A stretch of DNA of 64,000 nt from Anodontia alba (taxonomy: Eukaryota > Mollusca > Bivalvia > Lucinida > Lucinidae). The position numbers and the translations under genes are program-made. The stretch lies in assembly GCA_964016985.1 (NCBI GenBank), contig OZ024830.1:18370191-18434190 (forward strand), given 5' to 3'. Under the pieces are notes generated by a model. That model saw only the letters and a program-made list of their open reading frames with translations, had not been told where the DNA came from and searched no databases. Of the stretch, positions 50,697-63,257 are shown in pieces. Each line of letters opens with the position of its first letter. Positions within the stretch are counted from its first letter, which is position 1.

Positions 50697-53600
50697 GGCA
50701 TCCTGCTGAAAATGGGTCCTCAAATTTGCATTGCACCCTATGGGATTATGGGCGGGAAACCGTAAAAACCCTAATAACTCCATCAGTTCGCAACAGACAG
50801 GCGCGCTTTTTATAGGGTTTATAGGTCTTAGGGAGGTACATTTCCGTGCCAAATTGTATGGCGCTGCATGCAGTAGAAGCAAAGATATAAGGACTGGAAA
50901 TGCGTCCCTAGGTCTCGCCTGCTGAACAAAGAGATTAAAAGTCACTAAAGCTGACCTTCACCGATTGAGCTGAAACTAGCACCAAACATTGTCCTAGTAC
51001 CATAGTACATAAAACAATATTTGCCAGAAAATTCGGACTCTGCGTTAGTAAGTTATTAGGGGTCAAACATTAGCAAATATCAACTTTCAGCGGCCATAAC
51101 TCGAAAAAGGGGCGATAAGAAATTTTGGGCACTTGGCCCCAGGGAGTCATTGGTCCAGACCTTTCGTCTGGCACCAGTTTCATCCCGATCGGTGAAGGTC
51201 ACATTAGGCTCAAACTTGCAGTCCAAAGTTGGTAGGGAATGTCTGAAACTTTGACCCCTAATAACTCGTCTGTTTTTCATCCGATTAAGCTGAAATTTGG
51301 AACGTTTGTAGAGCCCATCCATACAAACATGCCTGCACAATCCGGGATGCGGTCAATGGAATAGCACGTGCACTATAGGGCGCCAAAAATTCAATAAATA
51401 AACCTTTTTACGCCTACAGCAGCCAAAGGAAAGCACCCTCGGTGCTGCAAATTTATGCGCATGCGCAGATCATTAATGTCTACAAACGTAGAGGGTAGTC
51501 AAGGGACTCGAGGCAAGGCATCCTGCTGAAAATGGGTCCTCAAATTTGCATTGCACCCTATGGGATTATGGGCGGGAAACCGTAAAAACCCTAATAACTC
51601 CATCAGTTCGCAACAGACAGGCGCGCTTTTTATAGGGTTTATAGGTCTTAGGGAGGTACATTTCCGTGCCAAATTGTATGGCGCTGCATGCAGTAGAAGC
51701 AAAGATATAAGGACTGGAAATGCGTCCCTAGGTCTCGCCTGCTGAACAAAGAGATTAAAAGTCACTAAAGCTGACCTTCACCGATTGAGCTGAAACTAGC
51801 ACCAAACATTGTCCTAGTACCATAGTACATAAAACAATATTTGCCAGAAAATTCGGACTCTGCGTTAGTAAGTTATTAGGGGTCAAACATTAGCAAATAT
51901 CAACTTTCAGCGGCCATAACTCGAAAAAGGGGCGATAAGAAATTTTGGGCACTTGGCCCCAGGGAGTCATTGGTCCAGACCTTTCGTCTGGCACCAGTTT
52001 CATCCCGATCGGTGAAGGTCACATTAGGCTCAAACTTGCAGTCCAAAGTTGGTAGGGAATGTCTGAAACTTTGACCCCTAATAACTCGTCTGTTTTTCAT
52101 CCGATTAAGCTGAAATTTGGAACGTTTGTAGAGCCCATCCATACAAACATGCCTGCACAATCCGGGATGCGGTCAATGGAATAGCACGTGCACTATAGGG
52201 CGCCAAAAATTCAATAAATAAACCTTTTTACGCCTACAGCAGCCAAAGGAAAGCACCCTCGGTGCTGCAAATTTATGCGCATGCGCAGATCATTAATGTC
52301 TACAAACGTAGAGGGTAGTCAAGGGACTCGAGGCAAGGCATCCTGCTGAAAATGGGTCCTCAAATTTGCATTGCACCCTATGGGATTATGGGCGGGAAAC
52401 CGTAAAAACCCTAATAACTCCATCAGTTCGCAACAGACAGGCGCGCTTTTTATAGGGTTTATAGGTCTTAGGGAGGTACATTTCCGTGCCAAATTGTATG
52501 GCGCTGCATGCAGTAGAAGCAAAGATATAAGGACTGGAAATGCGTCCCTAGGTCTCGCCTGCTGAACAAAGAGATTAAAAGTCACTAAAGCTGACCTTCA
52601 CCGATTGAGCTGAAACTAGCACCAAACATTGTCCTAGTACCATAGTACATAAAACAATATTTGCCAGAAAATTCGGACTCTGCGTTAGTAAGTTATTAGG
52701 GGTCAAACATTAGCAAATATCAACTTTCAGCGGCCATAACTCGAAAAAGGGGCGATAAGAAATTTTGGGCACTTGGCCCCAGGGAGTCATTGGTCCAGAC
52801 CTTTCGTCTGGCACCAGTTTCATCCCGATCGGTGAAGGTCACATTAGGCTCAAACTTGCAGTCCAAAGTTGGTAGGGAATGTCTGAAACTTTGACCCCTA
52901 ATAACTCGTCTGTTTTTCATCCGATTAAGCTGAAATTTGGAACGTTTGTAGAGCCCATCCATACAAACATGCCTGCACAATCCGGGATGCGGTCAATGGA
53001 ATAGCACGTGCACTATAGGGCGCCAAAAATTCAATAAATAAACCTTTTTACGCCTACAGCAGCCAAAGGAAAGCACCCTCGGTGCTGCAAATTTATGCGC
53101 ATGCGCAGATCATTAATGTCTACAAACGTAGAGGGTAGTCAAGGGACTCGAGGCAAGGCATCCTGCTGAAAATGGGTCCTCAAATTTGCATTGCACCCTA
53201 TGGGATTATGGGCGGGAAACCGTAAAAACCCTAATAACTCCATCAGTTCGCAACAGACAGGCGCGCTTTTTATAGGGTTTATAGGTCTTAGGGAGGTACA
53301 TTTCCGTGCCAAATTGTATGGCGCTGCATGCAGTAGAAGCAAAGATATAAGGACTGGAAATGCGTCCCTAGGTCTCGCCTGCTGAACAAAGAGATTAAAA
53401 GTCACTAAAGCTGACCTTCACCGATTGAGCTGAAACTAGCACCAAACATTGTCCTAGTACCATAGTACATAAAACAATATTTGCCAGAAAATTCGGACTC
53501 TGCGTTAGTAAGTTATTAGGGGTCAAACATTAGCAAATATCAACTTTCAGCGGCCATAACTCGAAAAAGGGGCGATAAGAAATTTTGGGCACTTGGCCCC

Positions 53601-56600
53601 AGGGAGTCATTGGTCCAGACCTTTCGTCTGGCACCAGTTTCATCCCGATCGGTGAAGGTCACATTAGGCTCAAACTTGCAGTCCAAAGTTGGTAGGGAAT
53701 GTCTGAAACTTTGACCCCTAATAACTCGTCTGTTTTTCATCCGATTAAGCTGAAATTTGGAACGTTTGTAGAGCCCATCCATACAAACATGCCTGCACAA
53801 TCCGGGATGCGGTCAATGGAATAGCACGTGCACTATAGGGCGCCAAAAATTCAATAAATAAACCTTTTTACGCCTACAGCAGCCAAAGGAAAGCACCCTC
53901 GGTGCTGCAAATTTATGCGCATGCGCAGATCATTAATGTCTACAAACGTAGAGGGTAGTCAAGGGACTCGAGGCAAGGCATCCTGCTGAAAATGGGTCCT
54001 CAAATTTGCATTGCACCCTATGGGATTATGGGCGGGAAACCGTAAAAACCCTAATAACTCCATCAGTTCGCAACAGACAGGCGCGCTTTTTATAGGGTTT
54101 ATAGGTCTTAGGGAGGTACATTTCCGTGCCAAATTGTATGGCGCTGCATGCAGTAGAAGCAAAGATATAAGGACTGGAAATGCGTCCCTAGGTCTCGCCT
54201 GCTGAACAAAGAGATTAAAAGTCACTAAAGCTGACCTTCACCGATTGAGCTGAAACTAGCACCAAACATTGTCCTAGTACCATAGTACATAAAACAATAT
54301 TTGCCAGAAAATTCGGACTCTGCGTTAGTAAGTTATTAGGGGTCAAACATTAGCAAATATCAACTTTCAGCGGCCATAACTCGAAAAAGGGGCGATAAGA
54401 AATTTTGGGCACTTGGCCCCAGGGAGTCATTGGTCCAGACCTTTCGTCTGGCACCAGTTTCATCCCGATCGGTGAAGGTCACATTAGGCTCAAACTTGCA
54501 GTCCAAAGTTGGTAGGGAATGTCTGAAACTTTGACCCCTAATAACTCGTCTGTTTTTCATCCGATTAAGCTGAAATTTGGAACGTTTGTAGAGCCCATCC
54601 ATACAAACATGCCTGCACAATCCGGGATGCGGTCAATGGAATAGCACGTGCACTATAGGGCGCCAAAAATTCAATAAATAAACCTTTTTACGCCTACAGC
54701 AGCCAAAGGAAAGCACCCTCGGTGCTGCAAATTTATGCGCATGCGCAGATCATTAATGTCTACAAACGTAGAGGGTAGTCAAGGGACTCGAGGCAAGGCA
54801 TCCTGCTGAAAATGGGTCCTCAAATTTGCATTGCACCCTATGGGATTATGGGCGGGAAACCGTAAAAACCCTAATAACTCCATCAGTTCGCAACAGACAG
54901 GCGCGCTTTTTATAGGGTTTATAGGTCTTAGGGAGGTACATTTCCGTGCCAAATTGTATGGCGCTGCATGCAGTAGAAGCAAAGATATAAGGACTGGAAA
55001 TGCGTCCCTAGGTCTCGCCTGCTGAACAAAGAGATTAAAAGTCACTAAAGCTGACCTTCACCGATTGAGCTGAAACTAGCACCAAACATTGTCCTAGTAC
55101 CATAGTACATAAAACAATATTTGCCAGAAAATTCGGACTCTGCGTTAGTAAGTTATTAGGGGTCAAACATTAGCAAATATCAACTTTCAGCGGCCATAAC
55201 TCGAAAAAGGGGCGATAAGAAATTTTGGGCACTTGGCCCCAGGGAGTCATTGGTCCAGACCTTTCGTCTGGCACCAGTTTCATCCCGATCGGTGAAGGTC
55301 ACATTAGGCTCAAACTTGCAGTCCAAAGTTGGTAGGGAATGTCTGAAACTTTGACCCCTAATAACTCGTCTGTTTTTCATCCGATTAAGCTGAAATTTGG
55401 AACGTTTGTAGAGCCCATCCATACAAACATGCCTGCACAATCCGGGATGCGGTCAATGGAATAGCACGTGCACTATAGGGCGCCAAAAATTCAATAAATA
55501 AACCTTTTTACGCCTACAGCAGCCAAAGGAAAGCATCCTCGGTGCTGCAAATTTATGCGCATGCGCAGATCATTAATGTCTACAAACGTAGAGGGTAGTC
55601 AAGGGACTCGAGGCAAGGCATCCTGCTGAAAATGGGTCCTCAAATTTGCATTGCACCCTATGGGATTATGGGCGGGAAACCGTAAAAACCCTAATAACTC
55701 CATCAGTTCGCAACAGACAGGCGCGCTTTTTATAGGGTTTATAGGTCTTAGGGAGGTACATTTCCGTGCCAAATTGTATGGCGCTGCATGCAGTAGAAGC
55801 AAAGATATAAGGACTGGAAATGCGTCCCTAGGTCTCGCCTGCTGAACAAAGAGATTAAAAGTCACTAAAGCTGACCTTCACCGATTGAGCTGAAACTAGC
55901 ACCAAACATTGTCCTAGTACCATAGTACATAAAACAATATTTGCCAGAAAATTCGGACTCTGCGTTAGTAAGTTATTAGGGGTCAAACATTAGCAAATAT
56001 CAACTTTCAGCGGCCATAACTCGAAAAAGGGGCGATAAGAAATTTTGGGCACTTGGCCCCAGGGAGTCATTGGTCCAGACCTTTCGTCTGGCACCAGTTT
56101 CATCCCGATCGGTGAAGGTCACATTAGGCTCAAACTTGCAGTCCAAAGTTGGTAGGGAATGTCTGAAACTTTGACCCCTAATAACTCGTCTGTTTTTCAT
56201 CCGATTAAGCTGAAATTTGGAACGTTTGTAGAGCCCATCCATACAAACATGCCTGCACAATCCGGGATGCGGTCAATGGAATAGCACGTGCACTATAGGG
56301 CGCCAAAAATTCAATAAATAAACCTTTTTACGCCTACAGCAGCCAAAGGAAAGCACCCTCGGTGCTGCAAATTTATGCGCATGCGCAGATCATTAATGTC
56401 TACAAACGTAGAGGGTAGTCAAGGGACTCGAGGCAAGGCATCCTGCTGAAAATGGGTCCTCAAATTTGCATTGCACCCTATGGGATTATGGGCGGGAAAC
56501 CGTAAAAACCCTAATAACTCCATCAGTTCGCAACAGACAGGCGCGCTTTTTATAGGGTTTATAGGTCTTAGGGAGGTACATTTCCGTGCCAAATTGTATG

Positions 56601-59600
56601 GCGCTGCATGCAGTAGAAGCAAAGATATAAGGACTGGAAATGCGTCCCTAGGTCTCGCCTGCTGAACAAAGAGATTAAAAGTCACTAAAGCTGACCTTCA
56701 CCGATTGAGCTGAAACTAGCACCAAACATTGTCCTAGTACCATAGTACATAAAACAATATTTGCCAGAAAATTCGGACTCTGCGTTAGTAAGTTATTAGG
56801 GGTCAAACATTAGCAAATATCAACTTTCAGCGGCCATAACTCGAAAAAGGGGCGATAAGAAATTTTGGGCACTTGGCCCCAGGGAGTCATTGGTCCAGAC
56901 CTTTCGTCTGGCACCAGTTTCATCCCGATCGGTGAAGGTCACATTAGGCTCAAACTTGCAGTCCAAAGTTGGTAGGGAATGTCTGAAACTTTGACCCCTA
57001 ATAACTCGTCTGTTTTTCATCCGATTAAGCTGAAATTTGGAACGTTTGTAGAGCCCATCCATACAAACATGCCTGCACAATCCGGGATGCGGTCAATGGA
57101 ATAGCACGTGCACTATAGGGCGCCAAAAATTCAATAAATAAACCTTTTTACGCCTACAGCAGCCAAAGGAAAGCACCCTCGGTGCTGCAAATTTATGCGC
57201 ATGCGCAGATCATTAATGTCTACAAACGTAGAGGGTAGTCAAGGGACTCGAGGCAAGGCATCCTGCTGAAAATGGGTCCTCAAATTTGCATTGCACCCTA
57301 TGGGATTATGGGCGGGAAACCGTAAAAACCCTAATAACTCCATCAGTTCGCAACAGACAGGCGCGCTTTTTATAGGGTTTATAGGTCTTAGGGAGGTACA
57401 TTTCCGTGCCAAATTGTATGGCGCTGCATGCAGTAGAAGCAAAGATATAAGGACTGGAAATGCGTCCCTAGGTCTCGCCTGCTGAACAAAGAGATTAAAA
57501 GTCACTAAAGCTGACCTTCACCGATTGAGCTGAAACTAGCACCAAACATTGTCCTAGTACCATAGTACATAAAACAATATTTGCCAGAAAATTCGGACTC
57601 TGCGTTAGTAAGTTATTAGGGGTCAAACATTAGCAAATATCAACTTTCAGCGGCCATAACTCGAAAAAGGGGCGATAAGAAATTTTGGGCACTTGGCCCC
57701 AGGGAGTCATTGGTCCAGACCTTTCGTCTGGCACCAGTTTCATCCCGATCGGTGAAGGTCACATTAGGCTCAAACTTGCAGTCCAAAGTTGGTAGGGAAT
57801 GTCTGAAACTTTGACCCCTAATAACTCGTCTGTTTTTCATCCGATTAAGCTGAAATTTGGAACGTTTGTAGAGCCCATCCATACAAACATGCCTGCACAA
57901 TCCGGGATGCGGTCAATGGAATAGCACGTGCACTATAGGGCGCCAAAAATTCAATAAATAAACCTTTTTACGCCTACAGCAGCCAAAGGAAAGCACCCTC
58001 GGTGCTGCAAATTTATGCGCATGCGCAGATCATTAATGTCTACAAACGTAGAGGGTAGTCAAGGGACTCGAGGCAAGGCATCCTGCTGAAAATGGGTCCT
58101 CAAATTTGCATTGCACCCTATGGGATTATGGGCGGGAAACCGTAAAAACCCTAATAACTCCATCAGTTCGCAACAGACAGGCGCGCTTTTTATAGGGTTT
58201 ATAGGTCTTAGGGAGGTACATTTCCGTGCCAAATTGTATGGCGCTGCATGCAGTAGAAGCAAAGATATAAGGACTGGAAATGCGTCCCTAGGTCTCGCCT
58301 GCTGAACAAAGAGATTAAAAGTCACTAAAGCTGACCTTCACCGATTGAGCTGAAACTAGCACCAAACATTGTCCTAGTACCATAGTACATAAAACAATAT
58401 TTGCCAGAAAATTCGGACTCTGCGTTAGTAAGTTATTAGGGGTCAAACATTAGCAAATATCAACTTTCAGCGGCCATAACTCGAAAAAGGGGCGATAAGA
58501 AATTTTGGGCACTTGGCCCCAGGGAGTCATTGGTCCAGACCTTTCGTCTGGCACCAGTTTCATCCCGATCGGTGAAGGTCACATTAGGCTCAAACTTGCA
58601 GTCCAAAGTTGGTAGGGAATGTCTGAAACTTTGACCCCTAATAACTCGTCTGTTTTTCATCCGATTAAGCTGAAATTTGGAACGTTTGTAGAGCCCATCC
58701 ATACAAACATGCCTGCACAATCCGGGATGCGGTCAATGGAATAGCACGTGCACTATAGGGCGCCAAAAATTCAATAAATAAACCTTTTTACGCCTACAGC
58801 AGCCAAAGGAAAGCACCCTCGGTGCTGCAAATTTATGCGCATGCGCAGATCATTAATGTCTACAAACGTAGAGGGTAGTCAAGGGACTCGAGGCAAGGCA
58901 TCCTGCTGAAAATGGGTCCTCAAATTTGCATTGCACCCTATGGGATTATGGGCGGGAAACCGTAAAAACCCTAATAACTCCATCAGTTCGCAACAGACAG
59001 GCGCGCTTTTTATAGGGTTTATAGGTCTTAGGGAGGTACATTTCCGTGCCAAATTGTATGGCGCTGCATGCAGTAGAAGCAAAGATATAAGGACTGGAAA
59101 TGCGTCCCTAGGTCTCGCCTGCTGAACAAAGAGATTAAAAGTCACTAAAGCTGACCTTCACCGATTGAGCTGAAACTAGCACCAAACATTGTCCTAGTAC
59201 CATAGTACATAAAACAATATTTGCCAGAAAATTCGGACTCTGCGTTAGTAAGTTATTAGGGGTCAAACATTAGCAAATATCAACTTTCAGCGGCCATAAC
59301 TCGAAAAAGGGGCGATAAGAAATTTTGGGCACTTGGCCCCAGGGAGTCATTGGTCCAGACCTTTCGTCTGGCACCAGTTTCATCCCGATCGGTGAAGGTC
59401 ACATTAGGCTCAAACTTGCAGTCCAAAGTTGGTAGGGAATGTCTGAAACTTTGACCCCTAATAACTCGTCTGTTTTTCATCCGATTAAGCTGAAATTTGG
59501 AACGTTTGTAGAGCCCATCCATACAAACATGCCTGCACAATCCGGGATGCGGTCAATGGAATAGCACGTGCACTATAGGGCGCCAAAAATTCAATAAATA

Positions 59601-62154
59601 AACCTTTTTACGCCTACAGCAGCCAAAGGAAAGCACCCTCGGTGCTGCAAATTTATGCGCATGCGCAGATCATTAATGTCTACAAACGTAGAGGGTAGTC
59701 AAGGGACTCGAGGCAAGGCATCCTGCTGAAAATGGGTCCTCAAATTTGCATTGCACCCTATGGGATTATGGGCGGGAAACCGTAAAAACCCTAATAACTC
59801 CATCAGTTCGCAACAGACAGGCGCGCTTTTTATAGGGTTTATAGGTCTTAGGGAGGTACATTTCCGTGCCAAATTGTATGGCGCTGCATGCAGTAGAAGC
59901 AAAGATATAAGGACTGGAAATGCGTCCCTAGGTCTCGCCTGCTGAACAAAGAGATTAAAAGTCACTAAAGCTGACCTTCACCGATTGAGCTGAAACTAGC
60001 ACCAAACATTGTCCTAGTACCATAGTACATAAAACAATATTTGCCAGAAAATTCGGACTCTGCGTTAGTAAGTTATTAGGGGTCAAACATTAGCAAATAT
60101 CAACTTTCAGCGGCCATAACTCGAAAAAGGGGCGATAAGAAATTTTGGGCACTTGGCCCCAGGGAGTCATTGGTCCAGACCTTTCGTCTGGCACCAGTTT
60201 CATCCCGATCGGTGAAGGTCACATTAGGCTCAAACTTGCAGTCCAAAGTTGGTAGGGAATGTCTGAAACTTTGACCCCTAATAACTCGTCTGTTTTTCAT
60301 CCGATTAAGCTGAAATTTGGAACGTTTGTAGAGCCCATCCATACAAACATGCCTGCACAATCCGGGATGCGGTCAATGGAATAGCACGTGCACTATAGGG
60401 CGCCAAAAATTCAATAAATAAACCTTTTTACGCCTACAGCAGCCAAAGGAAAGCACCCTCGGTGCTGCAAATTTATGCGCATGCGCAGATCATTAATGTC
60501 TACAAACGTAGAGGGTAGTCAAGGGACTCGAGGCAAGGCATCCTGCTGAAAATGGGTCCTCAAATTTGCATTGCACCCTATGGGATTATGGGCGGGAAAC
60601 CGTAAAAACCCTAATAACTCCATCAGTTCGCAACAGACAGGCGCGCTTTTTATAGGGTTTATAGGTCTTAGGGAGGTACATTTCCGTGCCAAATTGTATG
60701 GCGCTGCATGCAGTAGAAGCAAAGATATAAGGACTGGAAATGCGTCCCTAGGTCTCGCCTGCTGAACAAAGAGATTAAAAGTCACTAAAGCTGACCTTCA
60801 CCGATTGAGCTGAAACTAGCACCAAACATTGTCCTAGTACCATAGTACATAAAACAATATTTGCCAGAAAATTCGGACTCTGCGTTAGTAAGTTATTAGG
60901 GGTCAAACATTAGCAAATATCAACTTTCAGCGGCCATAACTCGAAAAAGGGGCGATAAGAAATTTTGGGCACTTGGCCCCAGGGAGTCATTGGTCCAGAC
61001 CTTTCGTCTGGCACCAGTTTCATCCCGATCGGTGAAGGTCACATTAGGCTCAAACTTGCAGTCCAAAGTTGGTAGGGAATGTCTGAAACTTTGACCCCTA
61101 ATAACTCGTCTGTTTTTCATCCGATTAAGCTGAAATTTGGAACGTTTGTAGAGCCCATCCATACAAACATGCCTGCACAATCCGGGATGCGGTCAATGGA
61201 ATAGCACGTGCACTATAGGGCGCCAAAAATTCAATAAATAAACCTTTTTACGCCTACAGCAGCCAAAGGAAAGCACCCTCGGTGCTGCAAATTTATGCGC
61301 ATGCGCAGATCATTAATGTCTACAAACGTAGAGGGTAGTCAAGGGACTCGAGGCAAGGCATCCTGCTGAAAATGGGTCCTCAAATTTGCATTGCACCCTA
61401 TGGGATTATGGGCGGGAAACCGTAAAAACCCTAATAACTCCATCAGTTCGCAACAGACAGGCGCGCTTTTTATAGGGTTTATAGGTCTTAGGGAGGTACA
61501 TTTCCGTGCCAAATTGTATGGCGCTGCATGCAGTAGAAGCAAAGATATAAGGACTGGAAATGCGTCCCTAGGTCTCGCCTGCTGAACAAAGAGATTAAAA
61601 GTCACTAAAGCTGACCTTCACCGATTGAGCTGAAACTAGCACCAAACATTGTCCTAGTACCATAGTACATAAAACAATATTTGCCAGAAAATTCGGACTC
61701 TGCGTTAGTAAGTTATTAGGGGTCAAACATTAGCAAATATCAACTTTCAGCGGCCATAACTCGAAAAAGGGGCGATAAGAAATTTTGGGCACTTGGCCCC
61801 AGGGAGTCATTGGTCCAGACCTTTCGTCTGGCACCAGTTTCATCCCGATCGGTGAAGGTCACATTAGGCTCAAACTTGCAGTCCAAAGTTGGTAGGGAAT
61901 GTCTGAAACTTTGACCCCTAATAACTCGTCTGTTTTTCATCCGATTAAGCTGAAATTTGGAACGTTTGTAGAGCCCATCCATACAAACATGCCTGCACAA
62001 TCCGGGATGCGGTCAATGGAATAGCACGTGCACTATAGGGCGCCAAAAATTCAATAAATAAACCTTTTTACGCCTACAGCAGCCAAAGGAAAGCACCCTC
62101 GGTGCTGCAAATTTATGCGCATGCGCAGATCATTAATGTCTACAAACGTAGAGG
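50697..62154. repeat. 820-bp satellite DNA array, right block (about 14 units) with right boundary
   Basis: The same 820-bp unit resumes after the N gap and continues for 11458 bases in the same orientation. All units read alike here; the only substitution I noticed is C to T at 55535. The array stops abruptly inside a unit. The sequence follows the unit through ACGTAGAGG (ending at 62154), and the expected GTAGTCAAGG is replaced by TAAAAAAGAC. No decayed partial units are seen beyond that point. The outermost copies next to unique DNA are therefore as uniform as the interior ones, which is unusual for a satellite edge. Confidence 0.97.
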
Positions 62155-62186
62155 TAAAAAAGACTGCATTGTTCTATTCATATCAG

Positions 62187-62443
62187 GCCACAGGAGGTTC
62201 CTGGAGGAGATAAATTCCAGATAACAAAAGATTCTGTAGGGAACTGTTTGGCTTGGTGGAGTGCGATCATTCCAGTTTGTGACCCCGAACAGGAGGAATT
62301 TTCGGGATGTCATATGGCAGGCAATGTCATGCGTTTTCGAAGTGAAGAAGAGGACAGGAAATCCCAGGATTTTTTGCTGATTTAGTTGGCCGTCACATCC
62401 CACCGAAACCTCGATCTGATTTAGGCGCATGGAGCTGTAGCAG
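62187..62443 (+). other. Candidate protein-coding exon fragment, frameshifted, adjoining the array
   Basis: A plus-strand frame is open from 62158 to 62382 and reads like ordinary protein, with a stretch GNCLAWWSAIIPVCDPEQEE in the middle and an acidic segment RSEEEDRKSQ near its end. It stops at TAG 62383. A second frame opens just there and stays open to the strong splice-donor-like CAG|GTGAG at 62443/62444. The switch falls at a run of six T (62370-62375), so a one-base length change there would join the two. TTGTTCTATTCATATCAG|G at 62186/62187 resembles a splice acceptor. I recognise no family. A minus-strand frame of 96 codons overlaps (62140-62430) and starts at the donor-side end, and I cannot exclude it. 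This may be a pseudo-exon, an assembly homopolymer error, or chance. Confidence 0.25.
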
Positions 62444-63076
62444 GTGAGACATTTTTTTTTTTATTTCTTAGCATTGTAGCCTACTGAGAAATTTAAAGGG
62501 GTGTGTAACCCTCGACTAAACCTCATTACATGGCAACAGTATTATTTAATCTCCCAAACTGATAACTTCCTAGTAAAAAAAAAAGAACACTTTTGTTTCT
62601 TAGCGCGGATGCACAGGTTGTCTTGGTCGAAGATGTCCGCATATGAGATTGGACAATTTTCAAATCAAAAGAATCCGTATGTCATATGCAAACAGTGAAG
62701 TTCCTAATCAGACTGCGCTGATCTGGGCTTAGCTTTCACTGTGCGTGGACATATTTTATGCTGTTCAGTCCTAATATACCTACATGAACTTTCTTCAGAA
62801 AAAAATGAATAATAAGAAATCATGACATAAGTTATAAAGGTTCTTGCTTGTTGATGAAATAGTCTTTTTTGTGGAAAAGCCTATATACAGATACATGAGG
62901 AATGTAGCAAGTAGCAATCAAGCTTCGAAAGGCATTGCAAAAACTTGGCATATACTAAAATACTTGTCAGTATTTTATATGTGGTAAAATTGACGAAACA
63001 GATGTGAAAGTGATGTTATATTTAAGATCTAAGGAAATCAAAAACCTTGAATGTGTAATTATTGCTCTAAAGATTT
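62444..63076. other. AT-rich unique flank, no gene recognised
   Basis: This stretch is outside the array and holds T-run and A-run homopolymers (11 T at 62452-62462, about 10 A at 62575-62584). A plus-strand frame of 65 codons (62501-62698) has no recognisable domain, is AT-driven in composition and includes a K-rich stretch translated from the A-run; I do not call it a gene. No RNA gene or mobile-element terminus was seen. Confidence 0.6.
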
Positions 63077-63162
63077 AGTCCAGTTTTATAAGGAACAAAA
63101 ACAGAAGTCCAGTTTTATATAGAAACAAAAACAGAAGTCCAGTTTATAGAAACAAAAATAGA
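63077..63162. repeat. 29-bp minisatellite, three copies
   Basis: Three tandem copies of AGTCCAGTTTTATA followed by an A-rich part (GAAACAAAAACAGA) lie at 63077-63105, 63106-63135 and 63136-63162. Lengths are 29, 30 and 27 bases because of small indels. It is a local slippage-type tandem repeat unrelated to the 820-bp unit. Confidence 0.85.
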
Positions 63163-63257
63163 AGGAAGGTAATATATGTAAATAAAACGCTAGCTCCCGA
63201 GTTAGGAGTATTGATCCAATATTAAGGTTTATAAATGATAAATTTCGACTGGATTCT

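Larger units (their letters stand above)
38130..62154. repeat. Near-invariant domain of the array
   Basis: From here to the array end, reading unit against unit, I noticed only three substitutions: T at 40602 (TGTTGAAAATG), A at 45600 (CCATAAGTTCG) and T at 55535 (AGCATCCTCGG). All units have AGCACCCTCGG (except 55535) and TTTGCC. This is far more uniform than the left half. It fits recent expansion from one or few units, or over-consensus by assembly or polishing; the nearby N gap shows the assembler struggled here. Confidence 0.85.

Noticed and set aside
50415..50945. Long open frames spanning the N gap
   Set aside because: They are created by ambiguous bases; no real sequence supports them.
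1..62154. CRISPR array, rDNA spacer array or histone/snRNA gene tandem
   Set aside because: There is no short repeat-spacer pattern with varying spacers, and no rRNA, histone or snRNA sequence in the unit. The whole 820 bp is conserved, not just a gene.
62140..62430. 96-codon minus-strand open frame at the array junction
   Set aside because: It runs from the array edge across the candidate plus-strand exon with no recognisable domain. It is kept only as the alternative reading of that segment.
62501..62698. 65-codon plus-strand open frame in the flank
   Set aside because: AT-driven composition, no recognisable domain, crosses an A-run giving a lysine stretch, and no splice or start context.
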